Shown here: piece after piece, positions 1 to 10,166 of the stretch
Layout of the letters: every line of letters starts with the position of its first letter
How positions within the stretch are numbered: the first letter of the stretch is position 1
DNA from: Stenotrophomonas maltophilia
GTDB taxonomy: Bacteria; Pseudomonadota; Gammaproteobacteria; Xanthomonadales; Xanthomonadaceae
Assembly (NCBI GenBank): GCA_002364755.1
Contig: DEZI01000005.1
Span: 211,791-275,790, forward strand
Reading direction: 5' to 3'
Length of the DNA stretch: 64,000 nt
Made by a program: the position numbers and the translations under genes
Notes under the pieces: generated by a model
The model's database searches: none
What the model saw: only the letters and a program-made list of their open reading frames with translations
What the model was told of the DNA's origin: nothing

Positions 1-987
1 CGACAGCAGCGAACCGAAGGTGCCGCCGTTGGTCACGGTAAAGGTGCCGCCCTGCAGTTCGTCCAGGCCCAGCTTGCCGTCACGCGCCTTCTTGGCGTAG
101 TCGGCGATGGTCTTTTCGATATCGGCGAACGACATGCGCTCGACGTTGCGCAGGACCGGCGTGACCAGGCCCTTCTCGGTGGACACGGCGATCGAGATGT
201 CCGAGTAGCCGTGGTAGATGATGTCGTCGCCGTCGATCGAGGCGTTGACCAGCGGGAAGCGCTGCAGGGCGTTGGCAGCGGCCTTCACGAAGAAGCTCAT
301 GAAGCCCAGCTTGATGCCGTGTGCCTTGACGAACTCGTCCTGCAGTTCCTTGCGCGCCGCCGACACCTTGGACAGGTCGACTTCGTTGAAGGTGGTCAGC
401 ATGGCGGTGGAGTTCTTCGACTCCATCAGGCGCTCGGCGATGCGCTTGCGGATGCGGGTCATCGGCACGCGTTCTTCCGGACGTGCGCCACCGGCCTTGC
501 CGGCGCCGCCGTTGCGGGCGAAGTTGACGATGTCTTCCTTGGTGACCGCACCGCGGCGGCCGGTGCCGTCGACGTCGGACGGGTTCACGCCTTCGGTGAT
601 GGCGGTGAAGCGGGCGCCCGGCGGCAGCGCGTCGGCGGCCGACTTGGCAGCCGGGGCCGGAGCGGCGGCGGCGGCCGGCGCAGCAGCGGCCGGCGCAGCG
701 GCGGCAGCCGGAGCGGCTTCAGCGGCCGGAGCCGGGGCAGCAGCCACGGCGCCTTCTTCGATGATCGCCACGACCTGGCTGGAGGTCACGGTGTCGCCCT
801 CCTTGAACTTGATCTCCTTGATCACGCCGTCGACCGGCGACGGCACTTCCAGGACGACCTTGTCGGTTTCCAGGTCAAGCAGGTTTTCGTCGCGCTTGAC
901 GGCGTCGCCCACCTTCTTGTGCCAGGTGGCGATGGTGCCGTCGGCGACGGATTCGGGCAGTACCGGGGCTTTGACTTCGGTGGCCAT
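1..987 (-). CDS. sucB: Dihydrolipoyllysine succinyltransferase (2-oxoglutarate dehydrogenase E2), C-terminus cut by window edge
   Basis: E2 core of the 2-oxoglutarate dehydrogenase complex: it moves the succinyl group from E1-bound thiamin to CoA through a swinging lipoyl arm. The first 329 residues are present. They show an N-terminal lipoyl domain with the lipoylated lysine in the ETDK motif (K43), a long Ala/Pro linker (about residues 80-115), an E1/E3-binding domain (ending near VTKEDI) and the start of the catalytic domain. The ATG is preceded by GGAAG. It follows sucA on the same strand with only 40 bases between, so both are probably one transcript. The catalytic HxxxD motif lies beyond the left edge. 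Confidence 0.96.
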   Translation of the reverse strand, partial: MATEVKAPVLPESVADGTIATWHKKVGDAVKRDENLLDLETDKVVLEVPSPVDGVIKEIKFKEGDTVTSSQVVAIIEEGAVAAAPAPAAEAAPAAAAAPAAAAPAAAAAPAPAAKSAADALPPGARFTAITEGVNPSDVDGTGRRGAVTKEDIVNFARNGGAGKAGGARPEERVPMTRIRKRIAERLMESKNSTAMLTTFNEVDLSKVSAARKELQDEFVKAHGIKLGFMSFFVKAAANALQRFPLVNASIDGDDIIYHGYSDISIAVSTEKGLVTPVLRNVERMSFADIEKTIADYAKKARDGKLGLDELQGGTFTVTNGGTFGSLLS

Positions 988-1027
988 TGCGGGAGCTTCC
1001 TGGTTTGTCTTCTAAATAGGGGAGGAA

Positions 1028-3859
1028 TTATTCAGCGAACGTGTCGTTGAACGGGTTGACCAGTGCATCGGCGACCAGCTGCTGCTGTTCGCGGACGTGG
1101 TCAGCCATGTGACCGGCAGCCGGCGAAGCCGAACGTGCGCGACCGGCGTAGTGCAGGTTCTGGCCATCGGCCAGGCAGAACTGCAGGTGGTGGCGGATCT
1201 GGTACCACGCACCCTGGTTCTGCGGTTCTTCCTGCGTCCACACCACGTCGGTGGCCTTGCCGTACTTCTTCAGTTCGGCGGCCAGCAGCGCACGCGGGAA
1301 CGGGTACAGCTGTTCCACGCGGATGATCGCCACGTCGTCCTGGCCACGCTTGGTCTGGTCTTCCAGCAGGTCGTAGTAGACCTTGCCCGAGCACAGCACC
1401 ACGCGCTTGACCTTCCTGGCATCGGCATTGGCGTCGCCGATCAGGTGCTGGAACTCGCCGTTTGCCAGCTCGTCCAGGGTCGACACGGCCAGCTTGTGGC
1501 GCAGCAACGACTTGGGCGACATCACCACCAGCGGCTTGCGGGTGGTCAGGTGCTGCTGGCGGCGCAGCATGTGGAAAGCCTGTGCCGGGGTGGACGGCAC
1601 CACGACCAGCATGTTTTCCAGCGCGCACAGCTGCAGGAAGCGCTCCAGGCGCGCCGAGCTGTGTTCCGGGCCTTGCCCTTCATAACCGTGCGGCAGCAGC
1701 AGGGTCAGGCCCGAGATGCGGCCCCACTTGGCTTCGCCGGCAGCGATGAACTGGTCGATCACCACCTGGGCGCCGTTGGCGAAGTCGCCGAACTGGCCTT
1801 CCCAGATGCACAGGGTGTTGGGATCGGTGGTCGAGAAACCGTACTCGTAGGCCATCACCGCTTCTTCGCTCAGCAGCGAATCGATGATGGTGGCCTTCTC
1901 CGGCGAATCCACCAGCTGCCGCAGCGGCAGGTAGTAGTTGTCGGTCTTCTGGTCGTGCAGGATCGCGTGGCGGTGGGTGAAGGTACCGCGGCCGACGTCC
2001 TGGCCGACCAGGCGCAGGGCATTGCCCTCGTCCAGCAGGGTGGCGTAGGCCAGGTTCTCGGCAAAGCCCCAGTCGCCCGGGATCTCGCCGGCGGCCATCT
2101 TGCGGCGGTCGTCGTAGACCTTCGACACGCGCGAGTGCAGCTGCACTTCTTCCGGCACGGTGTTGATCAGCTTGGCCAGCTCGACCAGCTTGTCCTTGTC
2201 CACCTTGGTGGAGATCTCATCGGACAGCTTGCCTTCCAGCAGCTTCGGCCAATCGACGAACAGCGGGCTGGTCGGCGGGGTCTTCTCGACCTTGGCCAGT
2301 TCGGTGGTCACTTCGCCACCGTCCAGCTTGTCGCGGTACGCATCGACCATCGCCTTGCCGGCGCCGGCGGCGATCACGCCTGCCTTTTCCAGCTGCTCGG
2401 CGTACATCTCGCGGGTGGTCGGGTGCTTGCGGATCACCTGGTACATCAGCGGCTGGGTGATCGCCGGTTCGTCGGCCTCGTTGTGGCCCCAACGGCGGTA
2501 GCACATCAGGTCGATGACCACGTCCTTGGCGAACTTCTGGCGGAACTCGAAAGCCAGCTGCGCGGCGAACACGACCGCTTCCGGATCATCGCCGTTCACG
2601 TGCAGCACCGGGGCGGCGATCATCTTCGCCACGTCGGTGGCATAGCGCGTGGAACGCGTATCCAGCGGGTTGGAGGTGGTAAAGCCGACCTGGTTGTTGA
2701 CCACGATGTGCACGGTGCCGCCGACGGCGAAGCCGCGGGCCTGCGACATCTGGAACAGCTCCATGACCACGCCCTGGCCGGAGAAGGCCGCGTCGCCGTG
2801 GATGAGGATCGGCATGACCTGCTTGCGTGCGGTGTCCTTGCGGCGCTCCTGGCGCGAACGCACGGAACCGGCAACGACCGGGTCGGCGATTTCCAGGTGC
2901 GACGGGTTGAACGCCAGCGCCAGGTGCACCGGGCCACCGTCGGTGGCCACGTCGGCCGAGAAGCCCATGTGGTACTTCACGTCACCGGCTGAGGCGTGCT
3001 CGTCGTGCTCGAACTTGCCTTCGAACTCGTCGAACAGCTTGCGCGGGTTCTTGCCGAGGGTGTTGACCAGCACGTTCAGGCGGCCACGGTGGGCCATGCC
3101 GATGACCACGTCCTTGACGCCATCCTTGCCGGCGCTGCGGATGATGGTGTCCATCATCGGGATCAGCGAGTCGCCGCCTTCCAGCGAGAAGCGCTTCTGG
3201 CCGACGTACTTGGTGTGCAGGTAACGCTCGAGGCCTTCGGCGGCGGTCAGGCGCTCCAGCGTGCGGCGCTGGGTGTCAGCGTCCAGCTGGTAGTTGCCAC
3301 CGGCCAGTTCCAGCTTCTTGTAGATCCACTGGCGCTGCTCGACTTCGGCGATGTGCATGAACTCTGCACCGATCGAGCCGGTGTAGGTTGCCTTCAGGCG
3401 TGCCAGCAGGTCACGCAGCTTCATGCGCGGCTGGCCGCCGACGCCGCCGGTGCTGAACTCGCTGTTGAGATCGCCGTCGGACAGGCTGTGGAACGGCAGG
3501 CCCAGGTCCGGCGTGTTGACCGGCGTGGTCAGGCCCAGCGGGTCCAGGCGCGCATCGAGGTGGCCGCGCGAACGGTAGGCAGTGATCAGACGACCGACAT
3601 TGCGCTCACGCTCGTCGCCTGCACCCGTACCGGTGCCGGCTTTCAGCGCATCCTTGGCCGCGTCCGCGATGTGGGAGATGACGGCCGAGTGCGGAATGTC
3701 GCCTGCTTCGCGGCCCTTGAAGCCGTCGAAGTAGGTTTTCCATTTGGGATCGACACTATCCGGGGAGACCAGGTACTGCTCGTACAGGTCCTCGACATAG
3801 GAGGCGTTGCCGCCGGCGAGTTGCGAAGATTGCGCAAACTGCTTCAGTTGATTGTCCAC
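1028..3859 (-). CDS. sucA: 2-oxoglutarate dehydrogenase E1 component
   Basis: Thiamin-diphosphate decarboxylase that commits 2-oxoglutarate to succinyl-CoA in the TCA cycle. The 943-residue length is normal for SucA. Visible are the N-terminal E1 docking motif (YVEDLYEQYLVSP, about residues 21-33), the HGDAAFSGQG segment of the ThDP site (about 352-361), GHRGRLNVL-like sequence (MAHRGRLNVLVN) and the C-terminal transketolase-like domain (GHGYEGQGPEHSSARLERFL-type sequence). The start codon is GTG at 3859-3857, chosen because the N-terminus MDNQLKQFAQSSQLAGG fits the family; no convincing Shine-Dalgarno lies in front of it. sucB follows immediately. Confidence in the function is very high. Confidence 0.98.
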   Translation of the reverse strand: MDNQLKQFAQSSQLAGGNASYVEDLYEQYLVSPDSVDPKWKTYFDGFKGREAGDIPHSAVISHIADAAKDALKAGTGTGAGDERERNVGRLITAYRSRGHLDARLDPLGLTTPVNTPDLGLPFHSLSDGDLNSEFSTGGVGGQPRMKLRDLLARLKATYTGSIGAEFMHIAEVEQRQWIYKKLELAGGNYQLDADTQRRTLERLTAAEGLERYLHTKYVGQKRFSLEGGDSLIPMMDTIIRSAGKDGVKDVVIGMAHRGRLNVLVNTLGKNPRKLFDEFEGKFEHDEHASAGDVKYHMGFSADVATDGGPVHLALAFNPSHLEIADPVVAGSVRSRQERRKDTARKQVMPILIHGDAAFSGQGVVMELFQMSQARGFAVGGTVHIVVNNQVGFTTSNPLDTRSTRYATDVAKMIAAPVLHVNGDDPEAVVFAAQLAFEFRQKFAKDVVIDLMCYRRWGHNEADEPAITQPLMYQVIRKHPTTREMYAEQLEKAGVIAAGAGKAMVDAYRDKLDGGEVTTELAKVEKTPPTSPLFVDWPKLLEGKLSDEISTKVDKDKLVELAKLINTVPEEVQLHSRVSKVYDDRRKMAAGEIPGDWGFAENLAYATLLDEGNALRLVGQDVGRGTFTHRHAILHDQKTDNYYLPLRQLVDSPEKATIIDSLLSEEAVMAYEYGFSTTDPNTLCIWEGQFGDFANGAQVVIDQFIAAGEAKWGRISGLTLLLPHGYEGQGPEHSSARLERFLQLCALENMLVVVPSTPAQAFHMLRRQQHLTTRKPLVVMSPKSLLRHKLAVSTLDELANGEFQHLIGDANADARKVKRVVLCSGKVYYDLLEDQTKRGQDDVAIIRVEQLYPFPRALLAAELKKYGKATDVVWTQEEPQNQGAWYQIRHHLQFCLADGQNLHYAGRARSASPAAGHMADHVREQQQLVADALVNPFNDTFAE

Positions 3860-4045
3860 GATGGAGGGTGCTGATTCGCTTTGTGGGGTATGGCTTCAGA
3901 AGGACCCTGCAGGAAAATGAATAGCCCTGCACGGGCGCGTTCAAACGGCCAAATTGTACCCCCATCCGGACACGAAGGGGCACCGCCAACGGCAATGCGC
4001 GTCCCCCGGTGTCGCTCCCAGACAGGTTTGTCCGGGACAGCGCGC
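3860..4045 (-). promoter_or_regulatory. sucA upstream region with TACAAT -10 candidate
   Basis: This 186-base gap lies between the acetyltransferase stop and sucA and must hold the sucA promoter. Read on the minus strand it contains GGGGTACAATTTGG, a good -10 hexamer of the TACAAT type seen before several genes in this window, followed by a leader of roughly 90 bases. No clear -35 box or operator was recognised. Confidence 0.4.
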
Positions 4046-4948
4046 TCAGATGCCGAGCGCGCGCAGTTCGCTGCAATCGCGCGAACGGTCCCAGACGCGC
4101 TGCAATTGCTGCTCGAACGGCTGCGAACGTGCCGGCAGTGCGATTCCGGCTTCGCCGTCCAGGCGATGGCCGATAAGACGAAAGTAGAAGTCACCCGCGT
4201 CATTGACCAGGCAGGCCGAGGCCAGCGCGCGATCGATCGGATCGCTGACCTCGCGGAACTGGATCACGCTGGGCAGGCGCTGGGCCAGGGCCAGCAGCGG
4301 TGCGCCGGCAGCCGCAATCGCGGCCGCATCGTGCACGATCACCCGCAGCTGCTTGTCGTGACGGGCGGTGACGAAGCGGCGCAGGGCCGCCTGAACCGGC
4401 GGCGCATCCAGCAGGCCGGGGTCGAGCTGGCGGCTGTGCAGCCACAGCTGGCGGCGGGCGCGGTGGAGGATGGCCGTGGTGATGGCCACCGCCTCGGCGC
4501 GGCTGTCGATGGCACTGGCCACGCCCAGCCGGCGGCGCATCTGCAGGTGGCCGATGCCGGCCTCCTCGAACACCTCGCCTTCGGGCAGGAAGCCCTGGCG
4601 GGCGTAGAAATCACGCGCCGGCAGCTGCGCGTGCAGGTGCACCTCGGCCAGGCCGAGCTGGCGGCCGGCCTGCACCAGCGCCTCCAGCAGGGCCTCGCCG
4701 ACGCCCTGGTTGCGCAGGCTGGCCAGCACCGCCATGCGGCCGATGCGGCCATCGGGGGCCAGGCGGCCGGTGCCGACCGGCTGGCCGTCGGCGTCAAACG
4801 CCAGCACGTGGGCACAGACCGGGTCCAGCGCATCACGCTCCAGTTCGGCGGCGATGCCCTGTTCCTGCACGAACACCTGCTGCCGCACGTCATGGATGGC
4901 GACGTGGGCGTCGGCGTGGCTGACCTGCTGGACCCGGATCGTGGCCAT
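4046..4948 (-). CDS. GNAT-family N-acetyltransferase with C-terminal extra domain
   Basis: The first about 140 residues are a GNAT fold: beta strands, the acetyl-CoA loop LRNQGVGEAL (about 78-87) and a C-terminal ARDFYARQGFLPEGEVFEEAGIGH segment typical of ElaA/YjcF-like acetyltransferases. Residues about 145-300 form a second alpha/beta domain with no named function that I recognise; it resembles the tail found on xanthomonad homologues. Substrate unknown. Its ATG lies only three bases after the stop of the upstream RoxA-type oxygenase, so the two are probably translationally coupled. Possible targets include small molecules or a ribosomal protein; the latter is speculation from the neighbour. 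Confidence 0.85.
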   Translation of the reverse strand: MATIRVQQVSHADAHVAIHDVRQQVFVQEQGIAAELERDALDPVCAHVLAFDADGQPVGTGRLAPDGRIGRMAVLASLRNQGVGEALLEALVQAGRQLGLAEVHLHAQLPARDFYARQGFLPEGEVFEEAGIGHLQMRRRLGVASAIDSRAEAVAITTAILHRARRQLWLHSRQLDPGLLDAPPVQAALRRFVTARHDKQLRVIVHDAAAIAAAGAPLLALAQRLPSVIQFREVSDPIDRALASACLVNDAGDFYFRLIGHRLDGEAGIALPARSQPFEQQLQRVWDRSRDCSELRALGI

Positions 4949-4951
4949 GGC

Positions 4952-6367
4952 TCAGGCGCGACCGGCGTCGCTGTCTTCTTCGTCGTGGTCTTCGAAGTTG
5001 ACGATGACCTCGATACCGTCGTCGTGGACGGTCACGGTGTGCACGTCGTCGGAGACCACCTCGTCGTCGAGTTCGGCTACCTGATCGTGGCCCTCGACCA
5101 CTTCGCCCAGCACCGCGGCGTCCCCGCCTTCATCCTCATCCTCGGCGTCAAACACCTCGTTCGGATCGATCAGCTGGAACACGCCGCCGACCAGCAGCTG
5201 CTGCAGCACCGCGCGGCCCTTGTCGGACAGGCCACGGTAGGCCGCCGCGTCGAGCTGCTCGGCACCGGCCAGGCGCTGCGCGTCCTTCACCGGCAGGGCG
5301 AAATCCTGGCCGCTGACATACAGGCTGGCGCCGCGCTTGGCCCGGCGCCAGGCCAGGCGTGCCCACGGGTGGCGCTGCAGCAGCAGGCCCGATGCCAGGG
5401 CGTGGACCACTTCTTCCGGGGCCGGAGCGGCCTGGTGGGCCATCACTTCGCCCGCCGCGCGGTAGGTGGTGATGAAGCGGCCGAACCAGTCACCCAGCTT
5501 GTCCGGGTCGTTCATGCGGATGGCGTTGAGCGCGGTGATCACCCGTGCCATCGCCACCGTGTCGATTTCGTTCGGGTCGGCCGGCACCTTCAGGTCGGGG
5601 TCCTGGTAGCGGATGTTCTCGTCGGCATCGGCGATGAGCGTGTCCAGGTAGTCGCTGATCAGCTCGGCCGAGGCCGGCGCGCGCATGCCGAAGGAGAAGG
5701 TCAGGCAGGGATCCTCGGCCACGCCGTGGTGCGGCACGTTCGGCGGCAGATACAGCATGTCGCCCGGTGCCAGCACCCAGTCGTGGGTGGGCTTGAAGAC
5801 CTGCAGCAGCTTCAGTTCCACGTCCGGGCGGAAGGCCAGCGGCGGGCGCTTGCCCTTGATCGATTCGCTGGCGTCGATCTGCCAGCGGCGGTGGCCGTGG
5901 GCCTGCAGCAGGAACACGTCGTACTGGTCGACGTGGGCGCCTACCGAGCCACCGGTGGCGGCGAAGCTGATCATCACGTCATCCATGCGCCAGCGCGGCA
6001 GGAAGTTGAAGTGCTCGATCAGCGCGCGCACGTCCGGGTCCCACTTGTCGACGTCCTGCACCAGCAGGGTCCAGTCGCGGTCGGGCAGGGCGGGGAACAC
6101 GTCTTCCTGGAACGGGCCGCTGCGCACGCGCCAGCTGTCCTGCGCCTTGTCGTGCTGGATCAGGCGTGCCAGCACGCCTTCCTCGCAGGCCAGCCCGGCC
6201 AGGTCTTCCGGCTGCACCGGGGTCTGGAAATCGGGGAAGGCGTTGCGGATCAGCAGCGGGCGCTTCTGCCAGAAGTCGCGCAGGAAGGTGGCCGGGGCCA
6301 TGCCCAGCGGCTTGCCGGGGCGGGCGGTGACTTCGATGAGGGGGGCGGTGGACTTGCGGGCGGCCAT
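4952..6367 (-). CDS. roxA: Cupin/JmjC ribosomal oxygenase, RoxA (YcfD)-type uL16 arginine hydroxylase
   Basis: Fe(II)/2-oxoglutarate oxygenase of the Cupin_4 family; E. coli RoxA hydroxylates Arg81 of ribosomal protein uL16. Iron ligands are visible as H145-x-D147 in GGSVGAHVDQYDVF and a histidine in LPPNVPHHGVAED (213/214). The chosen ATG at 6367 gives 471 residues and is preceded by AAGGAA at normal spacing, while an upstream in-frame start would run through repeat DNA. At 471 residues it is about 100 longer than E. coli RoxA; the excess includes a strongly acidic tail (about 395-471, rich in D/E/V). The downstream acetyltransferase is coupled. Function confident, exact substrate inferred from family. 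Confidence 0.88.
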   Translation of the reverse strand: MAARKSTAPLIEVTARPGKPLGMAPATFLRDFWQKRPLLIRNAFPDFQTPVQPEDLAGLACEEGVLARLIQHDKAQDSWRVRSGPFQEDVFPALPDRDWTLLVQDVDKWDPDVRALIEHFNFLPRWRMDDVMISFAATGGSVGAHVDQYDVFLLQAHGHRRWQIDASESIKGKRPPLAFRPDVELKLLQVFKPTHDWVLAPGDMLYLPPNVPHHGVAEDPCLTFSFGMRAPASAELISDYLDTLIADADENIRYQDPDLKVPADPNEIDTVAMARVITALNAIRMNDPDKLGDWFGRFITTYRAAGEVMAHQAAPAPEEVVHALASGLLLQRHPWARLAWRRAKRGASLYVSGQDFALPVKDAQRLAGAEQLDAAAYRGLSDKGRAVLQQLLVGGVFQLIDPNEVFDAEDEDEGGDAAVLGEVVEGHDQVAELDDEVVSDDVHTVTVHDDGIEVIVNFEDHDEEDSDAGRA

Positions 6368-6520
6368 GGGGGATTCCTTGCAGCGGAAAGCGGGAGGGGC
6401 GGCGTGGCGGGCCGCCTGAGATCTCCATTGTCCGCCGTTCGCGGGGATTGCGCACGTGCGCGGGTTTGTCGCGGGGGTTGCGGCCAACGGCGCAGCCCCT
6501 CGTGGCGGTGTTTTGGTGGG

Positions 6521-6537
6521 GTCGACTGTTAGTCGAC
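6521..6537. repeat. Short palindrome, degenerate SMAG-like stem
   Basis: GTCGACT-gtt-AGTCGAC forms a perfect 7-bp stem with a three-base loop. The preceding bases GGTGGG replace the usual GTAG, so it looks like a decayed SMAG of a GTCGAC stem class. It lies about 150 bases upstream of roxA. Confidence 0.45.
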
Positions 6538-6552
6538 CAGCTTCATGGGCTA

Positions 6553-6656
6553 GGCCGGGCGGGGTGGGTTCGCGGGACACGCCGTAAACCCGTCCCTGGG
6601 GGCTCGATGGCGCCATCCATGGCGCCAACGGTCCCGCGAACCCAACCCGCCCGGCC
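6553..6656 (+). repeat. Structured intergenic element, copy 1
   Basis: Outer arms 6553-6578 and 6631-6656 pair at 25 of 26 positions. Inside lies a conserved core that includes ACACGCCGTAAACCCGTCC and a second palindrome, TGGCGCCAT-cc-ATGGCGCCA (6608-6627). A second copy in opposite orientation is at 6918-7006. The core matches a motif I know to recur between genes in Xanthomonas and Stenotrophomonas. Confidence 0.75.
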
Positions 6657-6739
6657 CCTGACAATTTCCTGCGCGGCCCGCCACGGAATGGAAGAAGAAG
6701 ATCAAAGGCAACGGCGGGTCGCGCGCTGCGCTTGCTCGT

Positions 6740-6809
6740 GTAGAGCCGAGCCCACGCTCGGCTTGCCGTTGTCCATGCGAACAGCAGCCGAGCATCGGCT
6801 CGGCTCTAC
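6740..6809. repeat. Divergent SMAG pair (AGCCGAGC stem)
   Basis: Two S. maltophilia GTAG palindromes face each other: GTAG at 6740 followed by AGCCGAGC/GCTCGGCT (6744-6763), then the reverse unit 6786-6809 ending in CTAC. Spacer is 22 bases. Such REP pairs are thought to be mobilised by RAYT transposases and can form one long hairpin in RNA. Confidence 0.85.
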
Positions 6810-6819
6810 AACAGCGCCA

Positions 6820-6858
6820 AAAAACAAAGAGGGGCGCGGCGAAGCCGCGTCCCTCTTT
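6820..6858 (-). terminator. Intrinsic terminator downstream of purB
   Basis: A 15-bp stem (6826-6840 with 6844-6858, one G-T pair) closes a GAA loop. On the minus strand it is followed by GTTTTTT, so it is positioned to end the purB transcript about 245 bases beyond its stop codon. Confidence 0.8.
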
Positions 6859-6917
6859 CAAATTCCGTCCCGACAACCCAATGCTCTTCGATCCGTCACC
6901 GGGAATCTGTCAGAGGT

Positions 6918-7006
6918 GGGGCGGGAGGGGCCAGCGGGACCGTTGGCGCCATGGATGGCGCCACCGAGCCCCCATGGACGGGTTTACGGCGTGTCCCTCC
7001 CGCCCC
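6918..7006 (-). repeat. Structured intergenic element, copy 2 (inverted)
   Basis: This is the reverse-oriented partner of the element at 6553-6656. The core is almost identical over about 65 bases, but the outer arms have a different sequence (6918-6929 pairs perfectly with 6995-7006), so pairing is kept while sequence is not. It begins about 95 bases after the purB stop and would be in the purB 3' transcript. Confidence 0.75.
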
Positions 7007-7101
7007 GCCCAGCTAGCAGCAATCCAGAGCCGCTGTTGACGTTGCTGTTGCTCTCAGCCTGCCGCAGGCAGCGCCCGCGGCCGCCGCCGCAAGGAAAACC
7101 C

Positions 7102-8505
<1,404 letters not shown>

Positions 8506-8537
8506 CTACGACGCTGCGCGCTGCCGCGCTTCGCGCT

Positions 8538-8560
8538 CGCCGGGCATGGCCCGGCGCTAC
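8538..8560 (-). repeat. Single SMAG (CGCCGGGC stem)
   Basis: CGCCGGGC-atg-GCCCGGCG followed by CTAC is a reverse-oriented SMAG unit placed between the divergent purB and fumC starts. It will separate their promoters; no other feature was recognised in this 232-base gap apart from GGAG before fumC. Confidence 0.8.
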
Positions 8561-8701
8561 CGATCGGACGAAGCGGTCCATTGGCGTTGTCCCCTGCTGC
8601 GGGCAAGGGAGTATCGTTGCCATAGCCGCCAGCCCCGGGAAGCGACCCGCTGCCAGCCGCCGCTTCCCTTTCCCCAACAGAAGTAGTGCGGAGTCGATGC
8701 A

Positions 8702-10141
8702 ATGAGCAAAGCTGCAAGCAAGGGTGGAACTGCCAAGTTCCGTATCGAACACGACAGCATGGGCGAGCTGCAGGTGCCCGCTGACGCCCTTTGGGGCGCG
8801 CAGACCCAGCGCGCCGTCGAGAATTTCCCGGTGTCGGGCCAGCGAATGCCGCGCGGCTTCATCCGTGCCCTGGGCCTGGTGAAGGGCGCCGCCGCCGGCG
8901 TCAACGCCGAGCTGGGCCACCTGCCCAAGGTCATCGCCAAGGCCATCCAGCTGGCCGCCGCCGAAGTGTCGGCCGGTGACTGGGACGCGCATTTTCCGAT
9001 CGACGTCTACCAGACCGGCTCGGGCACCTCGTCGAACATGAACGCCAACGAGGTCATCGCCACCCTGGCCAACCGTGCCGGCAAGGCGGGCAAGACCACG
9101 GTGCATCCCAACGACCACGTCAACCAGGGGCAGAGCTCCAATGACGTGATCCCGACCGCGCTGCGCGTGTCGGCGGTGCTGGCCGTGCACGAGCAGCTGC
9201 TGCCGGCGCTGGCGCACCTGCGCAGGACCCTGGACAAGAAGGGCCGCAGCCTGCGCAAGGTGGTCAAGACCGGCCGCACCCACCTGATGGATGCGATGCC
9301 GCTGACCTTCGAGCAGGAGTTCGGTGCGTGGTCGGCGCAGCTGGCTTCGGCGCAGGAGCGCATCGAGGACAGCCTCAAGCGCGTGCGTCGCCTGCCGCTG
9401 GGTGGCACCGCCATCGGCACCGGCATCAATGCCGACCCGCGCTTCGGCGCGCAGGTGGCCAAGGCCCTCAAGCAGCAGACCGGCTTCAAGTTCGACAGCG
9501 CCGACAACAAGTTCGAGGGCCTGGCATCGCAGGACGATGCCGTGGAACTGTCCGGCCAGCTCAACGCGCTGGCGGTGGCCCTGATCAAGATCGCCAATGA
9601 CCTGCGCTGGATGAATGCCGGTCCGCTGGCCGGGCTGGGCGAGATCGAACTGCCGGCCCTGCAGCCGGGCAGCTCGATCATGCCGGGCAAGGTCAACCCG
9701 GTCATTCCCGAGGCGACCGTAATGGCCTGCGCGCAGGTGATCGGCCACCACACCGCGATCACCGTGGCCGGCCAGACCGGCAATTTCCAGCTCAACGTGA
9801 CCCTGCCGCTGATCGCGGTGAACCTGCTCGATGGCATCGGCCTGCTGGCCAACGTGTCCACCCTGCTGGCCGACAGCGCCATTGCCGGGCTGAAGGTGCG
9901 CGAGGACCGCGTGGCCGAAGCCCTGGCCCGCAACCCGATCCTGGTGACCGCGCTGAACCCGATCATCGGCTATGAGAAGGCCGCGGCGATTGCCAAGCGG
10001 GCCTACAAGGAACAGCGCCCGGTGCTGGATGTGGCGCTGGAGGACAGCGGCCTGGACGAGGCCGAGCTGCGCCGCCTGCTGGATCCGGCCGCGCTGACCG
10101 CCGGTGGCATCCAGGCCGGTGGTGGAGGCGCCGGCGGCTGA
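8702..10141 (+). CDS. fumC: Class II fumarate hydratase
   Basis: Iron-independent fumarase interconverting fumarate and malate in the TCA cycle. The 479-residue product has the superfamily signature GSSIMPGKVNPV (about 323-334), the catalytic GRTHLMDAMPLTFEQEF region and the TGSGTSSNMNANEV and GQSSNDVIPTA substrate-binding motifs that separate FumC from aspartase-like relatives. GGAG precedes the ATG by eight bases. The glycine-rich C-terminal tail (GGIQAGGGGAGG) extends about 15 residues beyond E. coli FumC. It is followed directly by a strong terminator and seems to be monocistronic. Confidence 0.97.
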   Translation: MSKAASKGGTAKFRIEHDSMGELQVPADALWGAQTQRAVENFPVSGQRMPRGFIRALGLVKGAAAGVNAELGHLPKVIAKAIQLAAAEVSAGDWDAHFPIDVYQTGSGTSSNMNANEVIATLANRAGKAGKTTVHPNDHVNQGQSSNDVIPTALRVSAVLAVHEQLLPALAHLRRTLDKKGRSLRKVVKTGRTHLMDAMPLTFEQEFGAWSAQLASAQERIEDSLKRVRRLPLGGTAIGTGINADPRFGAQVAKALKQQTGFKFDSADNKFEGLASQDDAVELSGQLNALAVALIKIANDLRWMNAGPLAGLGEIELPALQPGSSIMPGKVNPVIPEATVMACAQVIGHHTAITVAGQTGNFQLNVTLPLIAVNLLDGIGLLANVSTLLADSAIAGLKVREDRVAEALARNPILVTALNPIIGYEKAAAIAKRAYKEQRPVLDVALEDSGLDEAELRRLLDPAALTAGGIQAGGGGAGG

Positions 10142-10166
10142 TCGGCCGGCATTTGCGCATCAAACG

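Larger units (their letters stand above)
6368..7101. other. Gene-free repeat region between purB and roxA
   Basis: This 734-base stretch has no believable gene. From right to left it holds one copy of a structured element (6918-7006), the purB terminator (6820-6858), a divergent SMAG pair (6740-6809), a second inverted copy of the same element (6553-6656) and a small palindrome (6521-6537). The roxA promoter should lie in 6368-6480 but no clear hexamers were found. Confidence 0.8.

Noticed and set aside
3881..6532. 883-codon open frame antisense to the acetyltransferase and RoxA genes
   Set aside because: Both minus-strand genes have clear catalytic motifs; the plus-strand frame has none.
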